Shown here in pieces: positions 44,339-52,189 of a stretch of 64,000 nucleotides of DNA. Position 1 is the stretch's first letter. The number at the start of each line of letters is the position of its first letter. Origin of the DNA: M3007 sp964550795. GTDB taxonomy: Bacteria > Bacteroidota > Bacteroidia > Chitinophagales > Saprospiraceae. The position numbers and the translations under genes are program-made. The stretch spans positions 121,300-185,299 of the forward strand of contig CAZKBH010000003.1 of the NCBI GenBank assembly GCA_964550795.1. The letters run 5' to 3'. Under the pieces are notes generated by a model. It was not told where the DNA came from. It searched no databases and saw nothing but the letters and a program-made list of their open reading frames with translations.

Positions 44339-44539
44339 ATTTTACCCTCGATTTTTTGCAGCGGGAGATAGACAGCAGCGTTTTTTGATTTTTTTGGAAT
44401 AGTCTGTTGCGTCTCCATGCTTTTTTGAAAAAAGTAGTTCACTTTCGCCCACAAAACTAAGGTGTTGCAAGCGGATTTTCAGAACAGAAAAACGCAAACA
44501 AGAGTTTCTTTTTTAAGCGAAAAGTTTTTAAGCTCCACT

Positions 44540-45331
44540 ATGCAGTTCACGACCCTTACCACCGATTTTGGAACCCAGGACTATTATGTAGGCGCGCTCA
44601 AAGGCGCCTTGCTGCGGCGTTCCCCCGCGCTTCATTTGGTAGATATTTCGCACGACATCACGCCTTTTGATATTGTGCGGGCCGCATTTGTACTGGCCAA
44701 TGTGTGGCAAGAATTCCCGGAGGGAACGATTCACTTAATTGGGGTCAATTGTGTTTATCAACCCGATTATCGCTTTGTGGCGGCGCGGCACTCGGGGCAT
44801 TATTTTATTGCGCCCGACAATGGGGTGCTTTCGCTCTTGTTTCCCCAACTCGACCAGACCTCGCTGCGGAATCTTCCGGCCAATCCATCGGAACATTTTG
44901 CGGTTAAAAACCTCTTTGCCGAAGCAGTGGCGTATTTAACGGAAGGAAACCCATTCGAGACCATGGGCGAACACGCGGCCCCGCTGCTCGAACGTATCAG
45001 CATTCAACCTGTCATAACGCCCGTCCAGATACGCGGCACGGTGATTCACATAGATAATTTTGAAAATGTGGTAGTTAATATTCGTCGGGAGGTGTTTGAA
45101 AATGCGGCCAATGGGCGGTCTTTTTCTCTGTATTTTAAACGAAATGACCCCATTACCCAACTTTCCGGCAATTATTGCGACGTGGCTATGGGCGAACAAC
45201 TTTGCCTGTTCAACGCGGCGGGATTCCTTGAAATCGCTGTAAACATGGGTCGGGCAGCTACGCTTTTGGGTTTAAAAGTGGAGGATGTGATTGAAGTGGT
45301 CTTTGATGCCCCACTGACGGATGCGGCGTAA
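44540..45331 (+). CDS. SAM hydroxide adenosyltransferase (DUF62)
   Basis: This family cleaves S-adenosylmethionine with water to adenosine and methionine (related to fluorinases and chlorinases). The sequence begins MQFTTLTTDFGTQDYYVGAL with the substrate Asp, then LVDISHDITPFD, and PDNGVLSLLF. The C-terminal beta domain has IDNFENVVVNI. I start at 44540; an upstream in-frame extension of 26 codons is not needed. It lacks the halogenase-specific loop as far as I can see, so it is an ordinary hydroxide adenosyltransferase. Confidence 0.92.
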   Translation: MQFTTLTTDFGTQDYYVGALKGALLRRSPALHLVDISHDITPFDIVRAAFVLANVWQEFPEGTIHLIGVNCVYQPDYRFVAARHSGHYFIAPDNGVLSLLFPQLDQTSLRNLPANPSEHFAVKNLFAEAVAYLTEGNPFETMGEHAAPLLERISIQPVITPVQIRGTVIHIDNFENVVVNIRREVFENAANGRSFSLYFKRNDPITQLSGNYCDVAMGEQLCLFNAAGFLEIAVNMGRAATLLGLKVEDVIEVVFDAPLTDAA

Positions 45332-45435
45332 GGTCTGTTGCGCTTTTGTTAACAGCTGGCCGAGTTTTGCCGGATTTTGCTCGAAAAAAGAGGGCAGTGT
45401 GTCGCACTTTTATTCACTTTTGGTTCATCAAAGTG

Positions 45436-45542
45436 TCTGTCACCATACTACTGGACATTTTTGCTTTGCTACCAGACCTATAAGGTTTCCATAAACCTTA
45501 TAGGTCTCGATTTCGGAAAATGTCCAGTAGTATGTTCTGTCA
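45436..45542. repeat. MITE-like palindrome, family C, with 7-bp direct repeats
   Basis: A 93-bp element (45443-45535) whose ends CATACTACTGGACATTTT and complement pair perfectly over 18 bp. A second, internal inverted pair GACCTATAAGGTTT / AAACCTTATAGGTC has a 4-nt loop. It is flanked on both sides by TCTGTCA (45436-45442 and 45536-45542), as expected for a target duplication. There is no ORF. It lies between the SAM enzyme and the DUF1648 gene. Confidence 0.88.
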
Positions 45543-45566
45543 TATACCAAATCAACTTTCTATCCC

Positions 45567-46076
45567 ATGGCATTCCCGTCAAAATCTGATCGCCCCAAAA
45601 TCAAGATCCCCCTGCAATCTTTGGACTATGCATTGGAAATCCTGGCAGCTTGGGGCTTGCTGGGCATGCTCGGTCTGGCCATTTTTTACTACGGCCAACT
45701 CCCCGAGCAGATTCCCACGCATTTTGGCCCAAGCGGCCAACCCGATGCTTTTGGCTCAAAAAATAGTCTGTGGCTGCTCCCGATTTTAGGCACGGCCATC
45801 TTCGCCCTCATGACATTTTTAAACCGCCGACCTGATTGGTTCAATTATCCGACTAAAATCACAGCTGAAAATGCCGAGCGGCAATACACAATGGCAGTCC
45901 GCTTCATTCGCTTTTTAAAAGCAACGGTGATGTTGCTGTTCGCCTACCTGGTTTGGGGCACCATCAACATCGCAAACGGCGGCGCGGAAAAACTCAATAG
46001 CTGGATATTGATCCTGCCTTTGCTCATTGTCGGCTCGGTGCTGTTTTTTTTCTATTCCAGCGCAAGCAAAAAATAA
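45567..46076 (+). CDS. DUF1648 membrane protein
   Basis: 169 residues. Three or four spans and the DUF1648 signature around LPEQIPTHFGPSGQPDAFGS and FNYPTKITAENAERQY (residues 45-110). The family includes the SdpI-like immunity/signalling proteins of Firmicutes, but this short form carries only the DUF1648 part. Function unknown. The prohibitin-like gene follows 60 nt later on the same strand. Confidence 0.85.
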   Translation: MAFPSKSDRPKIKIPLQSLDYALEILAAWGLLGMLGLAIFYYGQLPEQIPTHFGPSGQPDAFGSKNSLWLLPILGTAIFALMTFLNRRPDWFNYPTKITAENAERQYTMAVRFIRFLKATVMLLFAYLVWGTINIANGGAEKLNSWILILPLLIVGSVLFFFYSSASKK

Positions 46077-46136
46077 CAATCTTTTGGGAGGTCTGGCATT
46101 GGGTCTCCTCTTTTTCACTTCTCAACAACTTTAACC

Positions 46137-47045
46137 ATGTTTTTTGTCTTTCTCGGCATTCTTGCCATCATCATAACCACCTCCATCGCCAAAGTAAATC
46201 CCAAATTTTCGGGAGCGGGCAGAACCGGGCGCTTGATCGGTTTCGCGTTGATTTTGCTCGGTATTTCCACGGCTTGTTTTGTACAAATTGAACCCGGTGA
46301 GGTCGGGGTAAAAACACTTTTTGGAAAAATTCAAGAGGGGATAGTCACCGAAGGTTTGAATTTTGTCAATCCCCTCGTGGAGGTCAAAAAATTTGACGTG
46401 CGGACGCACAACTACACCATGTCGGCGGTGCACGAAGAAGGGATTCGGAATGGCGACGACGCAATTCGGGTGCTCACGGCAGACGGTTTAGAGGTGGTGA
46501 TTGATCTTTCGGTGCTGTATCACGTGGTACCTGACAAGGCTCCTGAAATTCTGCGCAACACGGGCAGCAGCGAGGTAATCACGGACAAAATCATCCGCCC
46601 GCTAACCCGTACCAAAATTCGCGACAATGCGGTGTATTACGACGCGGTGGCCCTTTATTCTTCCAAACGCGAAGAGTTTCAGATGAAAATCACGCAGACC
46701 ATCGAAAAAGATTTTTCCGAGCGCGGGATCGTTTTGGAAGATATTTTGATTCGGAACATTACCCTTCCTGAATCCGTCAAAATGGCCATTGAATCCAAAA
46801 TCAACGCGGAACAAGAGGCGCAAAAAATGAAATTTGTACTCGACAAAGAACGCCAGGAAGCAGATCGGAAACGCGTGGAAGCGCAGGGTATTTCGGATTA
46901 TCAGCGCATCCTGACCTCTACCTTGACCGACAAACTTCTACAATACGAACAAATTAAAGCGCAGCGCGAACTCTCTACTTCAGCCAATGCCAAGGTCGTC
47001 ATCATGGGCAGCGGGAAGTCTGCACCGATTTTGATAGGACAATAA
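46137..47045 (+). CDS. prohibitin-like SPFH membrane protein
   Basis: 302 residues: an N-terminal hydrophobic part with two short spans (1-20 and 33-50), then an SPFH/Band 7 domain (CFVQIEPGEVGVKTLFGKI, NPLVEVKKFDVRTHNYTMS, ITLPESVKMAIESKINAEQ) and a C-terminal coiled coil rich in Glu/Gln/Lys. It should form large ring complexes in the membrane that scaffold proteases or lipid domains. FtsH, its usual partner, is not in the window. AATGTGGTC repeats start 2 nt after its stop. Confidence 0.9.
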   Translation: MFFVFLGILAIIITTSIAKVNPKFSGAGRTGRLIGFALILLGISTACFVQIEPGEVGVKTLFGKIQEGIVTEGLNFVNPLVEVKKFDVRTHNYTMSAVHEEGIRNGDDAIRVLTADGLEVVIDLSVLYHVVPDKAPEILRNTGSSEVITDKIIRPLTRTKIRDNAVYYDAVALYSSKREEFQMKITQTIEKDFSERGIVLEDILIRNITLPESVKMAIESKINAEQEAQKMKFVLDKERQEADRKRVEAQGISDYQRILTSTLTDKLLQYEQIKAQRELSTSANAKVVIMGSGKSAPILIGQ

Positions 47046-47047
47046 GG

Positions 47048-47106
47048 GAATGTGGTCAATTTTTTAATGTGGTCAATGTGATTAATGTGGTCAATGTGGT
47101 CAATGG
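47048..47106. repeat. AATGTGGTC repeat array 1
   Basis: AATGTGGTC or a one-base variant occurs five times in 59 bp, directly after the prohibitin-like stop. The first 20 bases (AATGTGGTCAATTTTTTAAT) also occur inside the array at 57283-57357. Confidence 0.8.
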
Positions 47107-47132
47107 AAGCAAAATAACCCGATGGAGTTGCA

Positions 47133-47455
47133 CTTGGTGAAAACACCTACGGTATGCACACATCTAGTACTCATTTTCAGACACTTGGCGGGTATTGAAT
47201 CATCAATATCGTTTAGATTGATCACAATCCCAAGATTTGTCATCTTGACGAGACCCGTCCGCATCAAGTGCGCGTACCCCGAGTATTTGCACTTTTGGGT
47301 GCCTGAATGTGCAATCACTCAGCCAAAGCGCACTTGATGCGGACGGGTCTCGTCAAGATGACAAAGTTTGGGCACTCAAGTAGAAAAGAAAAGATGTCGA
47401 CAAGCACTTGACAATCAACCATTTTTGTATGCATACCGTAGGTGAAAACACCAAG
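47133..47455. repeat. 323-bp nested palindromic element
   Basis: Outer arms CTTGGTG..CACCTACGGTATGC (47133-47156) and their near complement (47429-47455). Inner arms of 38 bp (47236-47273 and 47328-47365, starting TTTGTCATCTTGACGAGACC) pair perfectly. A third short pair lies near the centre (GAGTATTTGCAC and complement with mismatches). There is no ORF of note. With array 1, it fills the 505-base gap between the prohibitin-like and the regulator gene. The bases between 47456 and 47550 show nothing further. Confidence 0.88.
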
Positions 47456-47550
47456 CGCGCCGGGAATGGATGACTCTCAATTTGGTATCAGACCCTTGCG
47501 CGGCGGAAAAGCTCAACTTAAGCAGGCTTCAACAAATCCCAGGATTAAGG

Positions 47551-47883
47551 CTATTTTGCCCCCCCCTGCATTTGTTTTGTTAGCCAATTTACAAGTTGAT
47601 GGAGGCGACCGTTTTCTTCCTTTAGCACTTGATTATTTTGGAGGAGTGCAGCGGCGTTGTGGATTGGAAATTCGTTGGTTTCCAAATCAAACTGGAGAAT
47701 ATCGTCCACGTTACATTGAAATCCATCGGCTAGTCTGTTTAGGTAATCCAAGTTGACAGTGGTCTCGCCTGATTCAAGTCTTTGATAAGTACGGATTGGG
47801 ATGTTGGCGAATTCGGCAGTTTGAGTTTGAGAAAGGTTGCGTTTTTTGCGCACTGCAATGATTTTCTTGTGGATGTCGGGCAT
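47551..47883 (-). CDS. XRE-type helix-turn-helix regulator
   Basis: A 110-residue DNA-binding protein. The Cro/C1-type HTH covers about residues 5-62 (RKKRNLSQTQTAEFANIP and TYQRLESGETTVNLDYLNRL), followed by FQCNVDDILQFD. A C-terminal coiled-coil stretch (NNQVLKEENGRLHQLVNWL) is probably for dimerisation. Such Bacteroidota regulators are common and often stand alone. It lies downstream of the nested palindrome, with nothing obvious to regulate except itself or the T9SS genes 190 nt away on the other strand. Confidence 0.85.
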   Translation of the reverse strand: MPDIHKKIIAVRKKRNLSQTQTAEFANIPIRTYQRLESGETTVNLDYLNRLADGFQCNVDDILQFDLETNEFPIHNAAALLQNNQVLKEENGRLHQLVNWLTKQMQGGAK

Positions 47884-48072
47884 GGTTAGAAGAGTGTTTA
47901 ACCGAAATATTTCGGTATTCGGTGAAGTAGGTTTTGCAAATATATATTGCCCGAAGCATTCCCGCCAACTTTGTCGTTACTTACGCCAATTTTGTCGTTG
48001 TTTTAAACCTATTAGGCTGAGCAACTTTGTGACCTCTTTTATTCACAAATTTTCTCACATACCTAAGTTTTT

Positions 48073-48769
48073 ATGAAACAACTTAATCTTTCCACCCACT
48101 ATCTTTGTGTACTGACCATTATTATTATGGTAAACCAAATGGTATACGCTTCTGGTGATCATTTCATTGCAAGCCGGGTGACCGACAAGGCAGCGTATGA
48201 CCTTGAATGGGAACCTGAGTGTGCAGGATGCGGTGGACTCGCTGCTGTTGCAAAACGCCGCTTTGGAGGATAGTACCTGGCATTACTGGTGCGAAAAGCG
48301 ATACAATGAGATCGCAATCCAGTGGATGATAGGGGTCGAGCCAGACAGCCTTGCCCGGGTTGATTTGCGCGAGATAGCACAAACCTGTCTGGACGAAGGC
48401 GGAAGGGCCGTGCTGAGTGCGAGAGGATTGTGTGAAGTATGGCTCAAGGAGTTTTATGGAGAAACCGGTTGCCAGGCGGCTCAGGAACGAAGTGCAGCAC
48501 CTGAAATGGAAAAATCAACGGATCTGCTGATCTTACCCAACCCCGCCCGCGACCAGGTAACCTTAAGGCTAAACACCAAAAGCCAACAGGGCGATTGGCA
48601 CGTTCAGGTCTTCAGCCTGAGTGGCGGACTGATGCAGCAAAATACCCTTTCGGCGGCTGCGACCGAATGGGCCTTTTCGGTGCAGGATTGGCCTTCCGGC
48701 ATGTACGTAGTACAGCTGATGAACGGCCCTAAGGTCTTCAGTCAGACTTTTGTGGTACAACACCGTTAA
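48073..48769 (+). pseudogene. frameshifted remnant of a T9SS cargo gene
   Basis: Two ORFs in different frames: 48073-48273 gives a signal peptide (YLCVLTIIIMVNQMVYA) and VTDKAAYDLEWEPE, and 48197-48769 gives VQDAVDSLLLQNAALEDSTW and a type A sorting domain identical in style to the next two genes (LPNPARDQVTLRLN to QTFVVQHR). The switch must occur near 48190-48240, where both frames are open. A single-base change would join a 230-residue exported protein. No known domain precedes the sorting region. It could also be a sequencing error. Confidence 0.65.
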
Positions 48770-48783
48770 TCAATTACGCAGTG

Positions 48784-48818
48784 CAGGCGAGGGGGAATGG
48801 TTCCCCTCGCCTGTTTTT
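48784..48818 (+). terminator. terminator after the broken T9SS gene
   Basis: An 11-bp perfect stem (CAGGCGAGGGG at 48784-48794 and complement at 48803-48813), 8-nt loop and a T run. The same hairpin follows the next gene and, in damaged form, the one after. Confidence 0.85.
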
Positions 48819-48839
48819 ACTATAAAAAAGATTTTACCC

Positions 48840-50435
48840 ATGAAAAATACGCTACACCTGTTCTTGTTTTTTTTTATAATAGCGATACAAACGGTAACCG
48901 CTCAACAACACGACCGTTATTGGTTGGGTAGAGAAGTTGATTGGGATACCATACGAACTACCGTGCTGATGCGCTTTGATGGAGACAGCATTGTTTATAC
49001 TGCTGTTCATAGAGATTTTCAACTCCACGAAGGCGCACTTGCCATGAGCGACATGGCGGGGAACTTGCAATTTTACACCAACGGCAATGTGGTGGTATCG
49101 CACGACCATCAGATCATGGAAGGAGGCAAGGGCTTCAATGAAGGAGCCGAAAGCTCCGACTTTGGTGGGCAATGGGGCGATACCACCCTCAACCAGGCTT
49201 ACGCGCCATATACCTATCAGCTGATCCCCGATGGTTTTGAGGAGCATATCTACTACATGATTCATTCCTTTTTGGAATATTCAGGCAATGGCTGGCAATG
49301 GAATACGCCCCGGATGCAGATCAGCAAAATAGATATGTCGGCCAATGGGGGCAGGGGCAAGGTGGTGTACAAGAATCGCTACTTTGATGAGGAACCGTCA
49401 TCTGCTACTTTTGCGGTCGTCCGTCATGGGAATGGTCGGGACTGGTGGGTCATACTCCGAACACAGGATGGGCTGCGTTACCGCTCCCTGTTGTTTGAGC
49501 GGGATGAGCTGAAGCAGGAGGTGATCAGTACCCTGCCGGAACTTTCTTCGGAGTGGTTTACGCTGGTGGATTCCCTGATTTCAAACAGCAATATATTTTT
49601 TGCCTCCGAGGACGGGAGTCGGCTGCTGGATCATTACGGTGAGCGCCATGTAAAATGGATGTCTTTTGACCGCTGCAGCGGGATGGTATCGCTGCTGGAT
49701 ACGATTGATACGGGTATTTATACGGTGCAGATTGGCAGCAGTACCGATGAAAAAAATATTTTTACCTACGAATTATCTCCCTCGGGCAGATACCTGTATG
49801 GCGTGGGTCATGCGGGGTACATGCAGTGGGATTTGGAAGCGGCGGATGTGGAGGGCAGCAGGATGCAACTGGGCAGCCCTCCCTGGGTTCTGGATAGTTA
49901 TCAGAATGTTTTGGTAGGCCTACCTGGGGGTTATTATGTTTTTGGCCATGGCCCTGACGGGAAGTTGTACAATTTATTTCTCAATATACACAGCGTGGTG
50001 GAATATCCGGATGAAAGGGGGGAAGAGAGCGGATTTTGCTTAGCGGCAGATAATCCGCCTTCCTGTCTTCAGGTGCCGTATAATTTGTATTCCAGCCGGC
50101 ATCCGAATTTTCGCCTGGGGCCATTGACGGGCAGTGGCTGTGATAGCCTGGTCAGTGGGGTGCAAGTCATAGGGGCGGGCGGTCCGGAGTATGAGCTATT
50201 ACCCAACCCCGCCAGCGACCAGGTAACCTTAAGGCTAAACTCCAAAAGCCAACAGGGCGATTGGCAGGTTCAGATCTTCAGCCTGAGTGGCGGACTGATG
50301 CAGCAAAATACCCTTGCGGCGAGTGCGACCGAATGGGCATTTTCGGTACAGGACTGGCCTTCCGGCATGTACGTAGTACGGCTGATGAATGGCCCTAAAG
50401 CCCTCAGTCAGACGTTTGTGGTGCAACACCGTTAA
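48840..50435 (+). CDS. T9SS cargo protein, tandem paralog 1
   Basis: 531 residues from ATG 48840: a signal peptide (LHLFLFFFIIAIQTVTAQ), a region of about 430 residues that looks beta-propeller-like (WLGREVDWDTIRT, LAMSDMAGNLQFYTNGNVVV, EHIYYMIHS, SPSGRYLYGVGHAG), and a type A sorting domain (LLPNPASDQVTLRLN to FVVQHR). Related proteins in Bacteroidota resemble WD40/YVTN-like propellers of unknown ligand. It is 70 nt from the next gene, each gene with its own hairpin terminator. Confidence 0.85.
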   Translation: MKNTLHLFLFFFIIAIQTVTAQQHDRYWLGREVDWDTIRTTVLMRFDGDSIVYTAVHRDFQLHEGALAMSDMAGNLQFYTNGNVVVSHDHQIMEGGKGFNEGAESSDFGGQWGDTTLNQAYAPYTYQLIPDGFEEHIYYMIHSFLEYSGNGWQWNTPRMQISKIDMSANGGRGKVVYKNRYFDEEPSSATFAVVRHGNGRDWWVILRTQDGLRYRSLLFERDELKQEVISTLPELSSEWFTLVDSLISNSNIFFASEDGSRLLDHYGERHVKWMSFDRCSGMVSLLDTIDTGIYTVQIGSSTDEKNIFTYELSPSGRYLYGVGHAGYMQWDLEAADVEGSRMQLGSPPWVLDSYQNVLVGLPGGYYVFGHGPDGKLYNLFLNIHSVVEYPDERGEESGFCLAADNPPSCLQVPYNLYSSRHPNFRLGPLTGSGCDSLVSGVQVIGAGGPEYELLPNPASDQVTLRLNSKSQQGDWQVQIFSLSGGLMQQNTLAASATEWAFSVQDWPSGMYVVRLMNGPKALSQTFVVQHR

Positions 50436-50448
50436 TCATTACGCAGTG

Positions 50449-50488
50449 CAGGCGAGGGGGCATGGTTCCTCCTCGCCTGTTTTTTTTC
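50449..50488 (+). terminator. terminator after paralog 1
   Basis: A 9-bp stem (CAGGCGAGG at 50449-50457, complement at 50471-50479) followed by a run of eight or more T. Same design as at 48784. Confidence 0.85.
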
Positions 50489-50506
50489 ATTTAACTCATT
50501 TTATTC

Positions 50507-52102
50507 ATGAAACATACACTACACCCGTTATTGTTTTTTTTTCTAACGGCGATACAAACGGTTACCGCTCAACAACATGACCGTTATTGGCTGGGGGGGG
50601 AAGCTGATTTGGATATTATACCGACTGCCGTACTGATGCGCTTTGATGGGGACAGTATTGTTTATACTTCTGTTCATAGAGATATTGAAATCCTACACGG
50701 CGTACTTGCCATGAGCGATAAGGCGGGAGCCTTGCAATTTTACACCAACGGAAATGTGGTGGTATCGCACGACCATCAGATCATGGAAGGGGGCAAGGGC
50801 TTCAATGAAGGAGCCGAAGGCTCCGACTTTGGGGGGCAATGGGGCGATACCACCCTCAACCAGGCTTACGCGCCATATACCTATCAGCTGATCCCCGATG
50901 GTTTTGAGGAGCATATCTACTACATGATTCATTCCTTTTTGGAATATTCAGGCAATGGCTGGCAATGGAATACGCCCCGGATGCAGATCAGCAAAATAGA
51001 TATGTCGGCCAATGGGGGCAGGGGCAAGGTGGTGTACAAGAATCGCTACTTTGATGAGGAACCGTCATCTGCTACTTTTGCGGTCGTCCGTCATGGGAAT
51101 GGTCGGGACTGGTGGGTCATACTCCGAACACAGGATGGGCTGCGTTACCGCTCCCTGTTGTTTGAGCGGGATGAGCTGAAGCAGGAGGTGATCAGTACCC
51201 TGCCGGAACTTTCTTCGGAGTGGTTTACGCTGGTGGATTCCCTGATTTCAAACAGCAATATATTTTTTGCCTCCGAGGACGGGAGTCGGCTGCTGGATCA
51301 TTACGGTGAGCGCCATGTAAAATGGATGTCTTTTGACCGCTGCAGCGGGATGGTATCGCTGCTGGATACGATTGATACGGGGATTTATCCGGTGCAGATC
51401 GGCAGCAATACCTATGAAAAAAATATGTTTACCTACGAATTGTCTCCCTCGGGCAGATACCTGTATGGCGTGGGGCATGCCGGATACATGCAGTGGGATT
51501 TGGAAGCGGCGGATGTGGAGGGCAGCAGAATGCAGTTGGGTGGCCCTCCTTGGGTTCTGGATAGTTATCAGAATGTTTTGGTAGGCAGCCTGGGTGGCTA
51601 TTTTGTTTTTGGCTATGGCCCGGATGGGAAGTTGTACAATTTGTTTCGCAATATACACAGCGTGGTGGAATATCCGGATGAAAGGGGAGAGGAAAGCGGA
51701 TTTTGTCTGGCGGCAGATAATCCGCCTTCCTGTCTTCATGTGCCGTATGATTTGTTTTCCAACCGGCATCCGAATTTTCGGCTGGGGCCTTTGCCGGGCA
51801 GCGGCTGTGATAGCCTGCTGAGCGGGGTGCAGGTCATAGGGGCCGTCGGTCAGGAGTTTGAGCTCTCACCCAACCCCGCCCGCGACCAGGTAACCTTAAG
51901 GCTAAACACCCATAGCCAACAGGGCGATTGGCACGTTCAGGTCTTCAGCCTGAGTGGCGGACTGATGCAGCAAAATACCCTTGCGGCGAGTGCGACCGAA
52001 TGGGCATTTTCGGTACAGGACTGGCCTTCCGGCATGTACGTAGTACGGCTGATGAATGGCCCTAAAGCCCTCAGTCAGACTTTTGTGGTACAACACCGTT
52101 AA
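50507..52102 (+). CDS. T9SS cargo protein, tandem paralog 2
   Basis: 531 residues, the same length as paralog 1, offset 1667 bp. The same layout: signal peptide, propeller-like body and type A sorting domain (SPNPARDQVTLRLN to FVVQHR). A central block (50834-51381) reads as identical to paralog 1, while both ends differ by roughly one base in ten. This is the pattern expected of recent gene conversion or of a mosaic duplication. The product is probably cell-surface. Confidence 0.87.
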   Translation: MKHTLHPLLFFFLTAIQTVTAQQHDRYWLGGEADLDIIPTAVLMRFDGDSIVYTSVHRDIEILHGVLAMSDKAGALQFYTNGNVVVSHDHQIMEGGKGFNEGAEGSDFGGQWGDTTLNQAYAPYTYQLIPDGFEEHIYYMIHSFLEYSGNGWQWNTPRMQISKIDMSANGGRGKVVYKNRYFDEEPSSATFAVVRHGNGRDWWVILRTQDGLRYRSLLFERDELKQEVISTLPELSSEWFTLVDSLISNSNIFFASEDGSRLLDHYGERHVKWMSFDRCSGMVSLLDTIDTGIYPVQIGSNTYEKNMFTYELSPSGRYLYGVGHAGYMQWDLEAADVEGSRMQLGGPPWVLDSYQNVLVGSLGGYFVFGYGPDGKLYNLFRNIHSVVEYPDERGEESGFCLAADNPPSCLHVPYDLFSNRHPNFRLGPLPGSGCDSLLSGVQVIGAVGQEFELSPNPARDQVTLRLNTHSQQGDWHVQVFSLSGGLMQQNTLAASATEWAFSVQDWPSGMYVVRLMNGPKALSQTFVVQHR

Positions 52103-52115
52103 TCATTGCGCAGTG

Positions 52116-52159
52116 CAGGCGAGGGGGCATGGTTCCCTACACTACTGGACGACATTTTT
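52116..52159. repeat. damaged terminator joined to a family C element end
   Basis: The left arm CAGGCGAGGGGG of the terminator is present (52116-52127) but the right arm breaks off after GGTTCCC. What follows, ACTACTGGACGACATTTTT (52141-52159), resembles the terminal repeat of the palindrome at 45443-45535 (ACTACTGGACATTTTT). It looks as if an element, or a deletion next to one, removed the terminator's right half. Confidence 0.6.
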
Positions 52160-52189
52160 ATAGAACACAGCACGCAAGTGCTCGCAATA

